A DNA stretch of 64,000 bases from Lycocorax pyrrhopterus obiensis (lineage: Eukaryota > Chordata > Aves > Passeriformes > Paradisaeidae): positions 18,026,494 to 18,090,493 of the forward strand of contig JACSVZ010000002.1 in NCBI GenBank assembly GCA_014706295.1, written 5' to 3'. Made by a program: the position numbers and the translations under genes. This document shows positions 1-12,236 of the stretch, piece after piece. The notes under the pieces are model-generated. The model was given only the letters and a program-made list of their open reading frames with translations. It made no database searches and was not told where the DNA came from. Within the stretch, counting starts at the first letter, position 1; every line of letters begins with the position of its first letter.

Positions 1-455
1 GTCACTGGTCATGAGAATGAAGAGATCAGTGCCTGCCCCTCCTCTTCTCCTTGTGAGGTTGTTGAAGACCACAATGAGGTCTCCCCTCAGCCTCCTCTTC
101 TCCAGGCTGAACAGACCAAGTGACCTCAGCCTCTCCCCACACATCTTCCCCTCCAGATTCTTCACTATGCTCATGGTCCTGCTTTGGACGCTCTTTAATG
201 GTTTAATGTATTACTTACATTGTGGCACCCAGAACTGCCCCCAGGACTCGAGGTGAGGCTGCCCCAGCCCAGAGCAGAGCGGGACAATCCCCTCCCTTGC
301 CCGGCTGGCGATGCTGTGCCTGATGCCCCCCAGGACACGCTTGGCCCTCCTGGCTGCCAGGGCACTGCTGACTCATGTTCAACTTTCCACCAACCAGGAC
401 CCCCAGGTCCCTTTCCACAGAGTTGCTCTCCATGCCCAGAAATGGACATTGAGTA
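1..455 (-). mobile_element. CR1 LINE fragment (degenerate ORF2 end), runs off the left edge
   Basis: Read on the minus strand this is a decayed piece of a CR1 non-LTR retrotransposon. It encodes broken remains of the reverse-transcriptase C-terminal region, including VERDLGVLV and KLNMSQQC, which are characteristic of avian CR1 ORF2. It then passes into the CR1 segment whose minus-strand reading is AGCCTGGAGAAGAGGAGG. Frameshifts and stops make it inactive. The right-hand border near 455 is approximate. The left part continues outside the window, so 5' truncation and the 3' end cannot be judged. Confidence 0.85.
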
Positions 456-840
456 GGAAAACCTGTTCTGAGGGCAGCAAAAGCATATCTGAATAAACAA
501 GAGCTGACACAGAATCTTCACTCTATTGCCTAACCAAAGTGTTACGGATTCAGAAAGCTGAGCTCTTTCTCTTTGTCATGTCCTTGTATTTCCCTGTTTA
601 ATTCAGAAGTAGAAGTCAAAAAAACCAGACAGATGTTATTTCACTTCCCCGCAATTAAAGGACAAGTGAATCTTTGTGGGAAACCTGCCTCTTGAGCTGT
701 CAGCTACTGATGTGACAGGCAGAGAAGCTCCCCTGAGATTTAAATACATATCCACAAAATTTTGCTAACTGTCCAAACACAGCATTTAAGTGACTGCTGA
801 TATTATACAGAGGTTTTCAGCTATAAGAATAGTCTCAGTT

Positions 841-920
841 AAAAAGGGGAAAAAATAACAAAACAAAACAAAAGCAAAAATAAAATCAAAAACAAAACAA
901 AACAAAACAAAAAACCAACC
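841..920. repeat. A-rich (AAAAC)n tract
   Basis: About 80 bp of nearly pure A interrupted by single C, G or T, mostly in AAAAC units. It could be a decayed retroposon tail or simple slippage sequence. Confidence 0.85.
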
Positions 921-3900
921 AACTACAACCTTTCCATGATTAACATTTTCTTCAGGCTATAAGATATGACAATGTGGAAAATGCAAAATGCTTCACTTCT
1001 TTACTTAATAAGTCATCTTGCATTAAAACAAGGAGAGCACTTAGTGTTTTACCAACAGAGAAGTGTGCTGGAACAAGGTATTCCTATAGCAAACCATTCT
1101 CAGGGCAGCAGAGGAAGGGCTTGCTGGCATCAGCAGGCTCAGCTGTTAGCTCTGCACAGACATTAACAAACGTGTGCAGCCTACTATAGGTAATTAAATG
1201 TTGAAAGGCTTATTTTGGAGAGCAAAGCCTGCTAATTCTCTGCCTTGAAAATATGCTTGTAACAATGACAGGGCTTTTTTTAATTCTAGCTTCATGATAG
1301 CATGAAGTGCAAGGTTATATCACACTTCGATTGATTAAGTGCTGATGGCTCCAGTAGACAGATTTGATTATATTGCAAGTATGAGCCTGGAGAGAGTAAT
1401 TAGTAGTTTCATCCTCATTCTGCATCTCCAGTTCCACATTTAGATCATGAACAGAGCCTTTCAGGCTTCTTAATTTATTTTTACAAGATATCACAGGTCC
1501 ACAGCTGTTTGGCAGCAGATACAGAAGAAGGTGAATTTGTGAAATGTATTGAGCCCTTAATTATTAAGGCATTTCTTGTTTTGGTGACCTCCATCCTTGT
1601 TCAACTTATCTGTAGTCACAGTCAGCAATAGCTGTGGAAGAAATGGAGCAAAGACAGCTAAACTGTTTAGGCAGCAGCATTAGTGCTGATTTTGATGCTT
1701 TCTTCACCTGTTCACTTTCTTCTGTTTAAAATTGTCATGCGTCTGGCAAAGCACTCAGGAAAGTTTACATTTGTCCAGTCATGACTTTCAGGACACAGAT
1801 TTTTGTCCTTGACTTTTATTCTTTTGTCTTGCAGGGACACAGATACAAAACCAGGTTGTGAATTGTACGCTAACCTGATGTTAATAAGAGATAAGAATAG
1901 CCTCTAACATCCAGGCTGTCTCTATAAAATATTTCAGTGCCTAGTACCCAGTATTGCACAGTCTAGATGCAATTTAAAGTGGTGACAGGAAGAAAAAAAG
2001 TATTTAAATACTTTTATAAGTAGTATGATTGTAAGTAGCCCCCAAAGAGGATCAAAGATTTGGTAGGAAGAATTGCTGACCAAAATGCAATATGCATAAT
2101 TAGTAAGTAATTTATCAACCTCAGTAGATTTACTTAAATGCCACAGGTGGAATGACAAACTGAAATATAATTTTTGGGGTACTACAGGAGTGCATTTCTT
2201 TCTGCCAGTATTTTCTTCCAACCAGTTTGGGGCTTTGAGTGCAGAACATTGGGTCATTTCCATATTTCCCAGGCAACAACTCCTACCTGACTGGCAACAG
2301 TGATCTATCTTGACTGAGCTGTAGCCTCAAGAGAAATGTCTTCTGGATTTCTAACATCTACATTGATAGCAAAATCTCCCTCTAATGATTGCTTAAAATC
2401 TAGAAATACACATTCATTTCAGAAATATCTTTCCTGAAGGTGATTTTTCTTTATTGAAAACATCAGTTGGAAATCACAAAACAGGTTTGAATATTACTTA
2501 ACACATTCTCGTTTTAAAAAGTCATGTTAGCAATGTGCCACAGTCCTAATTACTGCAGAGAAATTAGCAAAGAATTATATGCAAATAAATGAAGATAATC
2601 AACGTTATTAGCACATTTTGCTAGTCAGTCATTTCAATTGCTTTAGGCTATGTGACAGTATTGATATGGAAGAATCAGCTAAAAAAAAGCCAAGATAACT
2701 TCATCATGTGAGTACCCATCATTTGCATAAACATTTCAAATGTTAGTGTTGAGCCATGCGGTGTCAAACTGGGCTGGCTCTGGTAATCCATATTATCCAC
2801 ATTATGAGCATGGTTTGGTATGAAAAGTGCGGTTGGCAGTTCAATATATCCTATTTTTTTGGCTCCTTCTAGTGCATGTCTATACAGCTAAGATATTTCT
2901 ATGTTGATTTTTTGCTTCAGGCAGTATTGGTTACCGGGACTGTCTGGCTTGAGTGTTGCTGCCTAAATGTTTCTATCATTTCAGGATGCAAGACTTGAAG
3001 AAATATGTTGTTTTACCAGCTTAAAATTTCTGATGGCAGAAGAGACAAACCTGGTGCTGCCATGTTTTGACACAATGGATGGTTCCTGCTTCTGAGCTGC
3101 ATTTCTTTAGGCCTGTGATAAATCTCACCAGTTCTTGCTGATTTCTTTTAATTTCTGGGAAGAAGAATGTGGTTTGTTCTTGTTGGGTGGAGACTTCTAT
3201 TCTCACAGCACAGTTTCCAAGAAATCACTTTTCTCTGATCTTGCTCAAACTGCTCCAATGACAGGGAGGGCACTGTCCCGTCAGCATGACTCACAGCCTC
3301 CAGGACACCCAGCCAAGGCAGATTTGTCTTTCATGGGTGTTCTGGGCTTGGTGCTGAAGGGGAGATTACTCAAAGGCCAGAGGAAGGAGAAAGAGAGGAA
3401 TCAGTTTCCTGGGAAATCTGAGGCTTGATGCTGGAGGAGAAAAAGATATTGGCTGCCCAAATGGAAGGGACCTGAGCCAGAGGGAAAAGCAGTCTGCAGC
3501 AAAAAGAGGATGTGACCAGCTGGTGAAAGAGGAGTAACTGGGAGTTCAGGAGAGCAGGAGCCAAGTAGAGAGAGAGCTTGGGTGGTGGGAGATGCAACTC
3601 ACTGCTCAGAGAGGCCCTGGGACTGTGGGGAAAGTGGGAGCAGCAGCAGCAAGGTAAGACGAGGCAGGCACACAGGAGCAGTGCCAGGCAGGCAGGCTGT
3701 GGGCAGGAGCAGAGATGCCTGGATATTAACCCTGCTGACACTTGCTTTTTTTGTTCACCTCAAGTACTTGCTCACTTAATAGCTCTCCAGAGATTCGCTC
3801 TCCCCATCTGCAGGACCGGGTTCTTGGGGACTGTGGTTCAAGGGAATGACTGCAGGATTTAAACATACATACTTAGAAAGACAATACAAATGTAAGACTT

Positions 3901-4671
3901 CGACTGTGGTACAGTTCTCATACACACACACATACTCAGCTATTGTTTTAGGACTCTCTCATTGTGCCAACACTAGCAAATTAAACAGTTCAAAGGAGCA
4001 TCCCCAGGCACTGGAGCTGTCAGAGGTGCCTCCAACACAAGGCTGGCCTGTGCCACCTCCTGCTCTCTCGAACCATTCCTAGACACATTTTGGGAGTTAG
4101 CACAGCCTGGGTTCCTACCCATCAGATGTGGCACCTTACCCCAAGGGCTGAGGGAATTTAATAGAGGTGGGTCAGCTGCCCTCTGGGTCCAGGTACCATC
4201 CTGGGCACACCCAGTTGACAAGTTCAGACACAGCTTTTTATACAACACTGCAGTCAACTTCCTATTCATCATTCCTTATGCTTGGTGGGGATTTTATTAT
4301 TATTGTGCGTTTTTATGTATGTTATGTTTTAGAAGAGAAAAAATTCCAAAGGCTAATTTTTCTCAGATTTGCCTAGCTCTAATTAAGCTCCTAGAAGCTG
4401 GCTCAGATTGAGCATCCTCAGAAACTTCTTACAGGTATTGGAATGCGAGAAGGTAGTACGTAGTGATGTATTGTACAGCTCCAGAATGGTGTCACCCTTA
4501 CAGTAGTAAGGATTATTTCTTATCATGCTTTCTATTATTTCTAATATTGGCTCAAATCATTGTCATAATTGCAAAGAATTGTGATGTTCACTTTTGTCTT
4601 TGTAGGTTGGATCCTCCTACCCATGACTCAGGTCTATACTTGGAAGATTCCTTTGTTCATGGGAGCTCTGA

Positions 4672-4704
4672 ATTCATTCATTCATTCCTTCATTCATTCA
4701 TTCA
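4672..4704. repeat. (ATTC)n microsatellite
   Basis: About eight tetranucleotide ATTC units with one interruption (CCTT). Confidence 0.9.
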
Positions 4705-7700
4705 GGCATCTCCTCATGAACTCATCCCTTGTAATGTTCCTCCACTTTTTTCCAATGGGTCACAACTTCAGGTATTGAACTACTGAACTACTGAATACTA
4801 CTTCTCACCTGTGAAATAAGCATGACTTGATTTTTACAGTTTATAGATTAAAAATAACAGAGGAGTCATTGTTTTCATAGCCTGCAGAATCACCACGTAT
4901 ATATGCAATGTATAGTGTTTCTAATATTGCAGATATGAAACAGCAAGATTCTTCACTATATTAAAGTGTGTCTTCCCCACGGCACTTTTTATTTATTTTA
5001 CCTCATTATTCCATTAATGAAAATTTTAGTTGTTGCTGGGTTAAAAAAAAAATTGTTAGGTGTGTCAACATTTTTTTCTACCGTTCAGTGATATTTCACC
5101 TTTTCATTCATCAGACTGTTAAGAAAAATATTTCTCTCTGTATATCTTTTGTCGATTCAAAGAAGCTGATTTTATTCATATTTTTCTAGCCTAAATCACA
5201 AGTTAAAAGCATGTGACTGAATACAAGAAGAATCAGGATATCTTCTGCTTCTTTTTATGTGGGAAAATGACATGAAATTTGGAAAAACAAAAAAATACAT
5301 ACTTAGATGCTACATAAGATATGACCACATATGCTGGGTCTTTATTTTTCCTGCTTCTCCTCTTTCTAGACATAGTTAATAATTTATATACAATAAATTG
5401 CATTTACATAGCAGATTCACTGGGCACATTTAAATTCTAAATAAATGCCTTGAACTAGGAAAATGCTACAGTAAGACCAAAGTAGAGGAACTACTCAGAG
5501 CATCTTCAAATCCTTGAAAAGGAGAATTATTAACAGCAATTGCTGGATTAAGGTAATTACAGTACCAGTATACAACTCCCATACATGTCAGAGGAATGTG
5601 TATTTTTAAATGAAGCTAAATGGCTGTATAGGCTATTAGGATCATTTTATGTGCTGCTGTAGCTGAGACAACATCTCACAACAACTTAGATTTATATGTC
5701 TAATAATGGTCTGCTTTGTTTGATACATATTTTTTCTAAACTGGTGTGGCCTTCCTGTTTTCTAATGTAGATTGGTGGCAACGTGTTTGTTTTAGCAGAG
5801 AGGCTCTGCTCCATAACATTGTTTGTGCAGACTGTGCAACGTTACCCACTAAGTGTTTACTACATGGGGCGCTAAAACTCAGATTTATGCCACCTCTTTA
5901 GAGGTGGTAGTCAACTGCCGTTGCTATTACAACAATTCAATTTTTGTATAATACACAGTAAACCTCCACTGAGAATGGTTTTATACTCTTTTAATGCACT
6001 CCATATGCTGAAAGAAATAGTTTGAGATTAAGGGAGGCTTATGGTAGACACTGGCTAAACTTCTTGTTTTCATTCAGAAACCCCAGAGGCCCATAACAGC
6101 CCAGTGCCAGCATCACACCCCAGCTCAGGGGCTGGCTGCCACCTCTCTTCACCATCACATGTAGACCTGCACAGGGGTTGTGCAGGCCAAAAGAGATTTA
6201 AAGTCACCATCCAGCCTCTCTGGATCACTGTTTCTCACATCTTTGCCTCTCCCGCCCAGTCTCCCATTCATCTCATACATTTCTTGTGTTTTCTCCCCAC
6301 GCCCCAGTTTTGGACTGTCCTATATAAAAAACTGCAAGGAAGAAACATCTCCTCTTATACTTCTGGTCTTTCTCTTATACTGGCATATTTTTTTACATAT
6401 ATGCAGAATTATGGATCTGTGCTATCTTTCTTACCCATAGTCCTCCAATTTCTGTCTCATTTTTTTGTAACTTAGTAACATGTTTGGCAATAAAGGAATG
6501 TAAAATATCCTTTTATATTGAAAGTGAAATTTTGAAAGGAGACAAGCCGAAAAAATATCAAAGTTATAGATAGACTCAGCATGTCAATTACTGACTTGAG
6601 AAAATCAAAAGGTAGTCAACATGTCCCTGTACAGAGGAGGGCAAATGTACCCCTATGCTGGGCAGATATGCAGAGAACTATGTATCAAACTTAAAAAGCA
6701 GTTTCTCATGCAGGTGACCATGTGAAATTTACAAGCAGGGACAGTAGCAAACTGGTTTGTGAGGCAGCCTTTGTTCCCAGAAGAAGGGAATTGCCTGTGC
6801 TGATGGAGCAGGTTGGATAAAAGTAACTTCAGCTAGGACAGATCACAAGAAACGGAGCAATATAAAGTGCTCCAGACCTGGAGGGAACAGTATCACCTCT
6901 AACAATGCAGCATAAATCCAGCTTTTAGTTTCCAATACAGTAAATAGTTGGTGACTAATTTCATACAGGTTGCATCAACAGACATAGCCACAAATCTGCA
7001 CTAGAAAATACGAAAGCCCAAAAAATGTACTTAATTTTATATATTGGGCAAATCAATACACCAACCATCACGGACAATCCTGAAGTAGCATTGTTCAAGG
7101 ACCAAGAAGAGCCTGGATGCAGCATCCCAGAAATATCAGAGCTAAGACAGCAAAAATTTAGGAGAACCGGAAATGAAAATTGCAATAGTCAAGTCATGTG
7201 GTGATTTGGACATGGTTAAAGATTTCAAGAGAGCAACAGCTGGCACAGGTCTGGGTAGAGCAACTCACAGCCCATCAGGCAGAGTTGAGAGAAAGGCAGA
7301 CAATGTCAAAACCAACTCGAGATATCTGCCTGGAGAATGAAGTAGAAGGCTGATTTAAGGGAAATAAGTATATCCCAGAGAAGAAAACAGTGAAACAAAC
7401 AAACAAAAATGTTTAAGGGTGGAGGAAGTTTTTTCTGAAAGTAAGTGAGGTTGTGGTGTAGTCTGGAAAGTAAGGCAGTTAATAGCAGAGGGAGGGCTGG
7501 GTTGAAGAGACACAACTGTGCTGTTCAAAAAACAGTTGGAGCAGTACGTTTGGAGACCACTCTGAGCAACATTAAATTGAATGACATTCCCCAGAGACAG
7601 TGAACCTTAGTGGAAAAGCCTGGATGTAACTCACTTAGAAAAACAGTGTGCAAATAAATAAATGTTCCCGGAAGAAACTACATTACCACCAGAATTAACT

Positions 7701-10189
7701 TATGTGAAATTTGTCAAGTTAAATGCTTCAGTGATACCAGTTTCACCATATGTTTGTAATTTTTTTCTTTCAGAGCAGCTGGTATTTTTCTAGGATGTTC
7801 AGGTCATGCCCCTATTGTCTAACCATGACTAGCAACATTAAAACATTTCCCAACAAAATAAAGTCTGAAAGCTCTTTCTTAACTAGCTGCACATTATTTT
7901 GTTTCTTTCTCTTCGTTTTTCAGATGCAGTTCAGAAAAGTGTGGACTCTGTGAAATCAATCCCTCTTTAAACAGTTGCAATTTCTTTTTTTTTTAAGCAT
8001 AATCACTTTGCTGAGAACATGACTGGGAATTGAAGACATCATTATCAATGTTTTGCAGGGAAATTAAAGTGGGTGAGAAGAAAAGGCTTACAGTGGGTAT
8101 TGTTGCTGTAAGAGTGCTGGGAAGGCCAGGCAGCCTCTCTACAGTGATGTGGGTTTTGGCTGCTGCAGTTAATAAATAGGGACCTGACAGACTGGCATGA
8201 CAGCTCCTTCCCTCTTGTCAAGAAACTGCTATACACTATCATCAGTGACTGGGAAGAAAATGTAAAGTTTATCCTGCAGCTGAGAGAAATCGGTGAGTAG
8301 TAAAGAATGGGGACATGTCAGTAATGCAGAGTGAGAGAGGTGGATCAATTTATAAAGCAGGTGGTACCAGACAACACGCATTCTGAAAATGGCCAAAGCA
8401 AAAGTATACACCTGAAAATAAGAATGGTGGCTTGTATTATGCATTAATATTCTCAGGAAAATAATTGCTCTGCAGGCAACATCGTGTATAACTGAACACA
8501 AACTCCTTGCAATGTACTGTTATCCGATGGTTTTTTTTGATTGATAAATACATACATACCTGTGAGTCTGTAGAAGTCTTTGGTGGGAGTAACTTTAAAC
8601 TTTATTCCTTGTCTAGACACATTTGAAGGGATTTTGCAGCTCTCTCCATGACCAAATGGAAGTTACTTGGTGGCTACAGTCCAGCAGTTATGTTGCATCT
8701 AAAAGTTTTGAGCATTCCTGCATGCTGCATGACAAATTTCATGGGCCACCAAGGTGGAAATGACCTTTTTGTGCCCTGCACATACATATGGGTCTGAAGA
8801 GCTGCTGAAATGGCAAAGCTGACAAAGCCAGGGCTAGTGCCCTGCATTTACCAGCACAAGTCCAGAAACTGCTCCCTATATCAGACTGGCACAGCAGCAA
8901 CAGCTCTGCCACAAGACAGGCTTTGTGGTGGAGTAACCCAGCTAAAGAACACACAGACCTCTGTGGACCAGCAGATATGTCAATTCAATGGTTTTATCTC
9001 AAACAGTCCATCCTTTGCTACACTGTTTCTGTTAGCACACTGTTTTCTTGAGCAGGCACACCCACTCCAGCACTTTCTGTTCTGATATTCCAGCTATTGC
9101 TCCTTTCTAACCTTTTTTTTTATGCCTCTCAGCTGCTTAATGGGAGCCCTGCAGTGAGGTGCCACAAAAACTGTGGATACAGCTCTCCCTACGTCCATGG
9201 AGAGGCAGGGAAGACAGCTTGGAAAGTTTTCCAGGAGCTCCTGGCAGTGGCTCTCCTCACCCCCCTTTCACGCCAGGGCTCTCCCAGCATCTGTGCCAGC
9301 CTGGGCAGCAGACCACGCTGCTGCCTCCAGTGCAGAGCAGCCAGGAACACCTGGACAGCAGGGAGGAAGTGACTGGAGAAGGGGTGTAAAGCTCCAGTCA
9401 TTTTGGGCAGGGCTTATCTCAAACCGCTGCTTGCCCTTCCCTGGGGAAATGCCTGGAAAGAAATCAGGAGGTGCCCAACAAATGTTCTTGCACAGGGCCC
9501 CCTGCACGGACATCCATGGTGTGTAAAGAGGCCAGGTGACAGATTATCTTTGCCCCCAGCCTATGTCCCTCTGCAATGGTAACTGCCTGCCCAAGTTCAT
9601 TGCACACATCTCTGTGCAGACACCCCCACTTCCTCTGGTCAGAAAAAGGCAGGGTTTACCCCAAAGTTGTGCCAGATGGAGCCACCACTGGCATTGCTGT
9701 GCCTCGAGACCTGTGATGGCTGCAAACTCCAGAACCTCCTTTCCAGGGAGGCAATGTGGTTCCATCCCACTGCCTGCCCCTGAGGCTTATTGAGGAATTC
9801 CCATCTCCTCTGAGCAAACCTGGCAGGAGATAAAGTCCGGTTTTAAAGACATACTGCCTTGTCTTACAAGCACTGAAAATCAGTGAAACTTGTCCTCAGT
9901 CATTTAGATAGCCTGTGTATTCTTGTGATTTTTGTCTGAACGACATTCCTAAATTCCTCTCTGGGTGTAACTGACAGCAATTTGGGGTTTGCTATTTCAC
10001 AGTCATTATTTCCACATGGACTCGAACAGGGAGTGGTCTCCACCACTCCTTCAGGGGAGCAGTCAGGGTGCCAATTCTCGTGCCCAGCTCTCCCCCTCTC
10101 CCTCATCCTCCCTGCAAAGCCAGAAAGCTCCCAGGAGCAGCGGAGGTCAGGGTTAACACTCCACCCAGAGGAGTGGGCTGTGGGTCCAC

Positions 10190-10410
10190 AGCCCCAGGCA
10201 CAGTGCTGCTCATCTGGGGCCGCGGCAGCTGCCTGGCTTCTCTCTCCAGAGTTGAGAGCAGTGTCCGAGGAAAGCACACCACGGCAGCGGCTGGCACTGC
10301 AGCGATGGTCTCCAGCACCGCCTCCGTCGCTCCCTGTTGGCGGAGCCGGCAGCTGGAGCCCAGCTGTCTCGCTCTGACCCCGAAAACAGGCAGCACAGTG
10401 AGCGCCGAGC
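10190..10410. promoter_or_regulatory. Orphan CpG cluster, candidate promoter
   Basis: Roughly fifteen CpG dinucleotides fall within about 200 bp, while the flanks have very few. Long ORFs exist here on both strands (for example 9900-10466 minus, 10103-10621 minus), but their overlap suggests low stop density from GC content, not genuine coding. Decent splice donors were not obvious on the minus strand; a GTGAGC donor-like site occurs on plus near 10398. It could be a first exon or alternative promoter of a neighbouring gene such as KIAA1217, a lncRNA promoter, or an old repeat. No gene is assigned. Confidence 0.4.
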
Positions 10411-12222
10411 TTCTTTTTAGACCACACAGGCAGTAATCTGGAAATGACACATCTTTTTCTGGACACAGCCCTTCAGCAGAAGAGACAAAATCCCTCTCCC
10501 TGTCCAGGCTCATCCTCGACCTGGTGTCTGGCTTCACTGCATTCTGCGAGATAACAAACATCTGGCTGAATTTCTTTTCCCATCTGGGCTGTTCCTGTGG
10601 TTTCCCTGCCCCAGCTGACATTTCCTTCCTCTCCTACTTTACAAGGAATTCTTATAATCCTTTCTACATGTTTTTTCAGAATGAACAAGAATTAACGAGC
10701 ACCTGTCTCCATACTCTGCCTGTAACTATCTTTCAGCTTAATAGCCCTGGTGCTTCCGGTACCCAATTTAGGGGGAAATTAAACAGAAACATGACATACC
10801 AGAATCTTGAGGTATCACACAGAAATTGCAAATGCTAAATGGTTGGGGAAGTCTAACTTTCCTATGGGGAAGGCAAAGCATGTTCTCTTTACTAATGCTT
10901 GGGGGATTATTTGAGCCTGTTTACCTTTAGGAAGCACTAAAGATATAATATTTAATTCTTTTTTCTTCTCTCTAAATAAGAGCTCTGCTTTTCTAGACTG
11001 TATATTAAAAACAGAGGATGAACTATTTTATTTATTTTAAGATTGCTCTGGAAGAATATTTCAGTAATACTACTGAGAATATAGGATGTAATATTTAGGG
11101 TTTTTTCTGGAACGTTACATAGTCTGAGCATCTGGAAGTCATATTTAGGGAACTGAGTGATATATGAAAATAAAGGAAAATGTATGCAACATGGCATCAG
11201 GGAACAGCCAAAGACTAGACAGGCTTCAAGAATTCAGCACAGGAAAGAAAGGTGACTGTGGTTTCTAACCTACAAGATTAGCAATAAGGATTTAGTGATC
11301 TGGATGCTCTTGAGACCATTATATGAGCACACAGACAAAATGAAAGATACTTTGATCTACAGTTCCCATTTAGGAAACCCTAAAATTAGCTACAGTATAT
11401 CTGAGGTGCTGAGTGTATCTCATAGACCACTGAGCAGGTCTGTAATTAACTTTGGTTCTTTGAGTACTAAAGGACTTGTGATTGATTATCATTCAGACAA
11501 CAGGCCTAGAAAATGGAGCTCTGTCATGGATATATGAATATATAATGCTCCCTGCTAATTCTAGTTCAGCTATGTGGTTAATATCTGGATTGCTCGATTT
11601 TGGAAAACACTATTTTTAATTTCAGATTTTAGTATTAGGATACACTGGATAAAAGTCCTCTGGAGAATGAAAGCTAGCAGCAAGTGCTGAAGACACAAGG
11701 CAAAGCTCAGGGATTTCCATTCATAATCCTGACTCCAATCAAAGAATATTTTGGGGAATCCTCTCAAACCAGATCTGGCTAAGGGCCAGATAGTGGTATG
11801 GCCCAAGATTGCCTGACCCTCCACCCAGGCTTGTGTCTCCAGTGTGAAAGAGGCAATGGGCTGAGGTGAGGGAGGCACTAAATGCACCCTTCTGCCACAT
11901 CTGCCAAGCATCACTTGAACACCTGGTGAGCTGGAAAATTCCCAGAAAGGCTCCCAGAGCTGAAAGTGGCTTGAAACAACTTCAGCAGAGTCCTGGAGCA
12001 GCCCATTGACAGGAAAAATCTGAGGGAATGTTTTAACTCTTTGTTGTTAGACAGCATTGAAAGTTTTACTGTATTTGTAACAAAAAAAAAAGTTCTTTAG
12101 CAAAAGAGAAAAAATATTGAGGTTTCAATTCACTTTACTGAGCTTAGTCCCATTAAATTAGAAATAGTTGCTGAGAAAGGTTCACAGTTCTTCAGCACAG
12201 AAATCGTATCTCATTTATATTA

Positions 12223-12236
12223 CCACTAGGTGGCTC
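12223..12236 (+). promoter_or_regulatory. CTCF-like motif
   Basis: CCACTAGGTGGCTC matches the CTCF core CCANNAGGTGGCAG closely, with the difference at the 3' end (CTC for CAG). It stands in an AT-rich context, which makes a chance match less likely but not negligible over 64 kb. Binding is inferred, not shown. Confidence 0.35.

Larger units (their letters stand above)
456..10180. other. Non-coding, gene-poor stretch
   Basis: No ORF here has convincing protein features; those present are short, low-complexity or start inside simple repeats. The segment is AT-rich with scattered homopurine and A-rich tracts, plus a slightly GC-richer part at about 8.8-9.8 kb without recognisable genes. It may contain conserved non-coding elements or introns of an unseen large gene; neither can be tested from one sequence. 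Confidence 0.6.

Noticed and set aside
9900..10621. Long overlapping ORFs on both strands (188, 172, 131 and 122 codons)
   Set aside because: Four overlapping frames open together indicate composition, not coding. None has a known domain, a clear exon boundary or a convincing start context.
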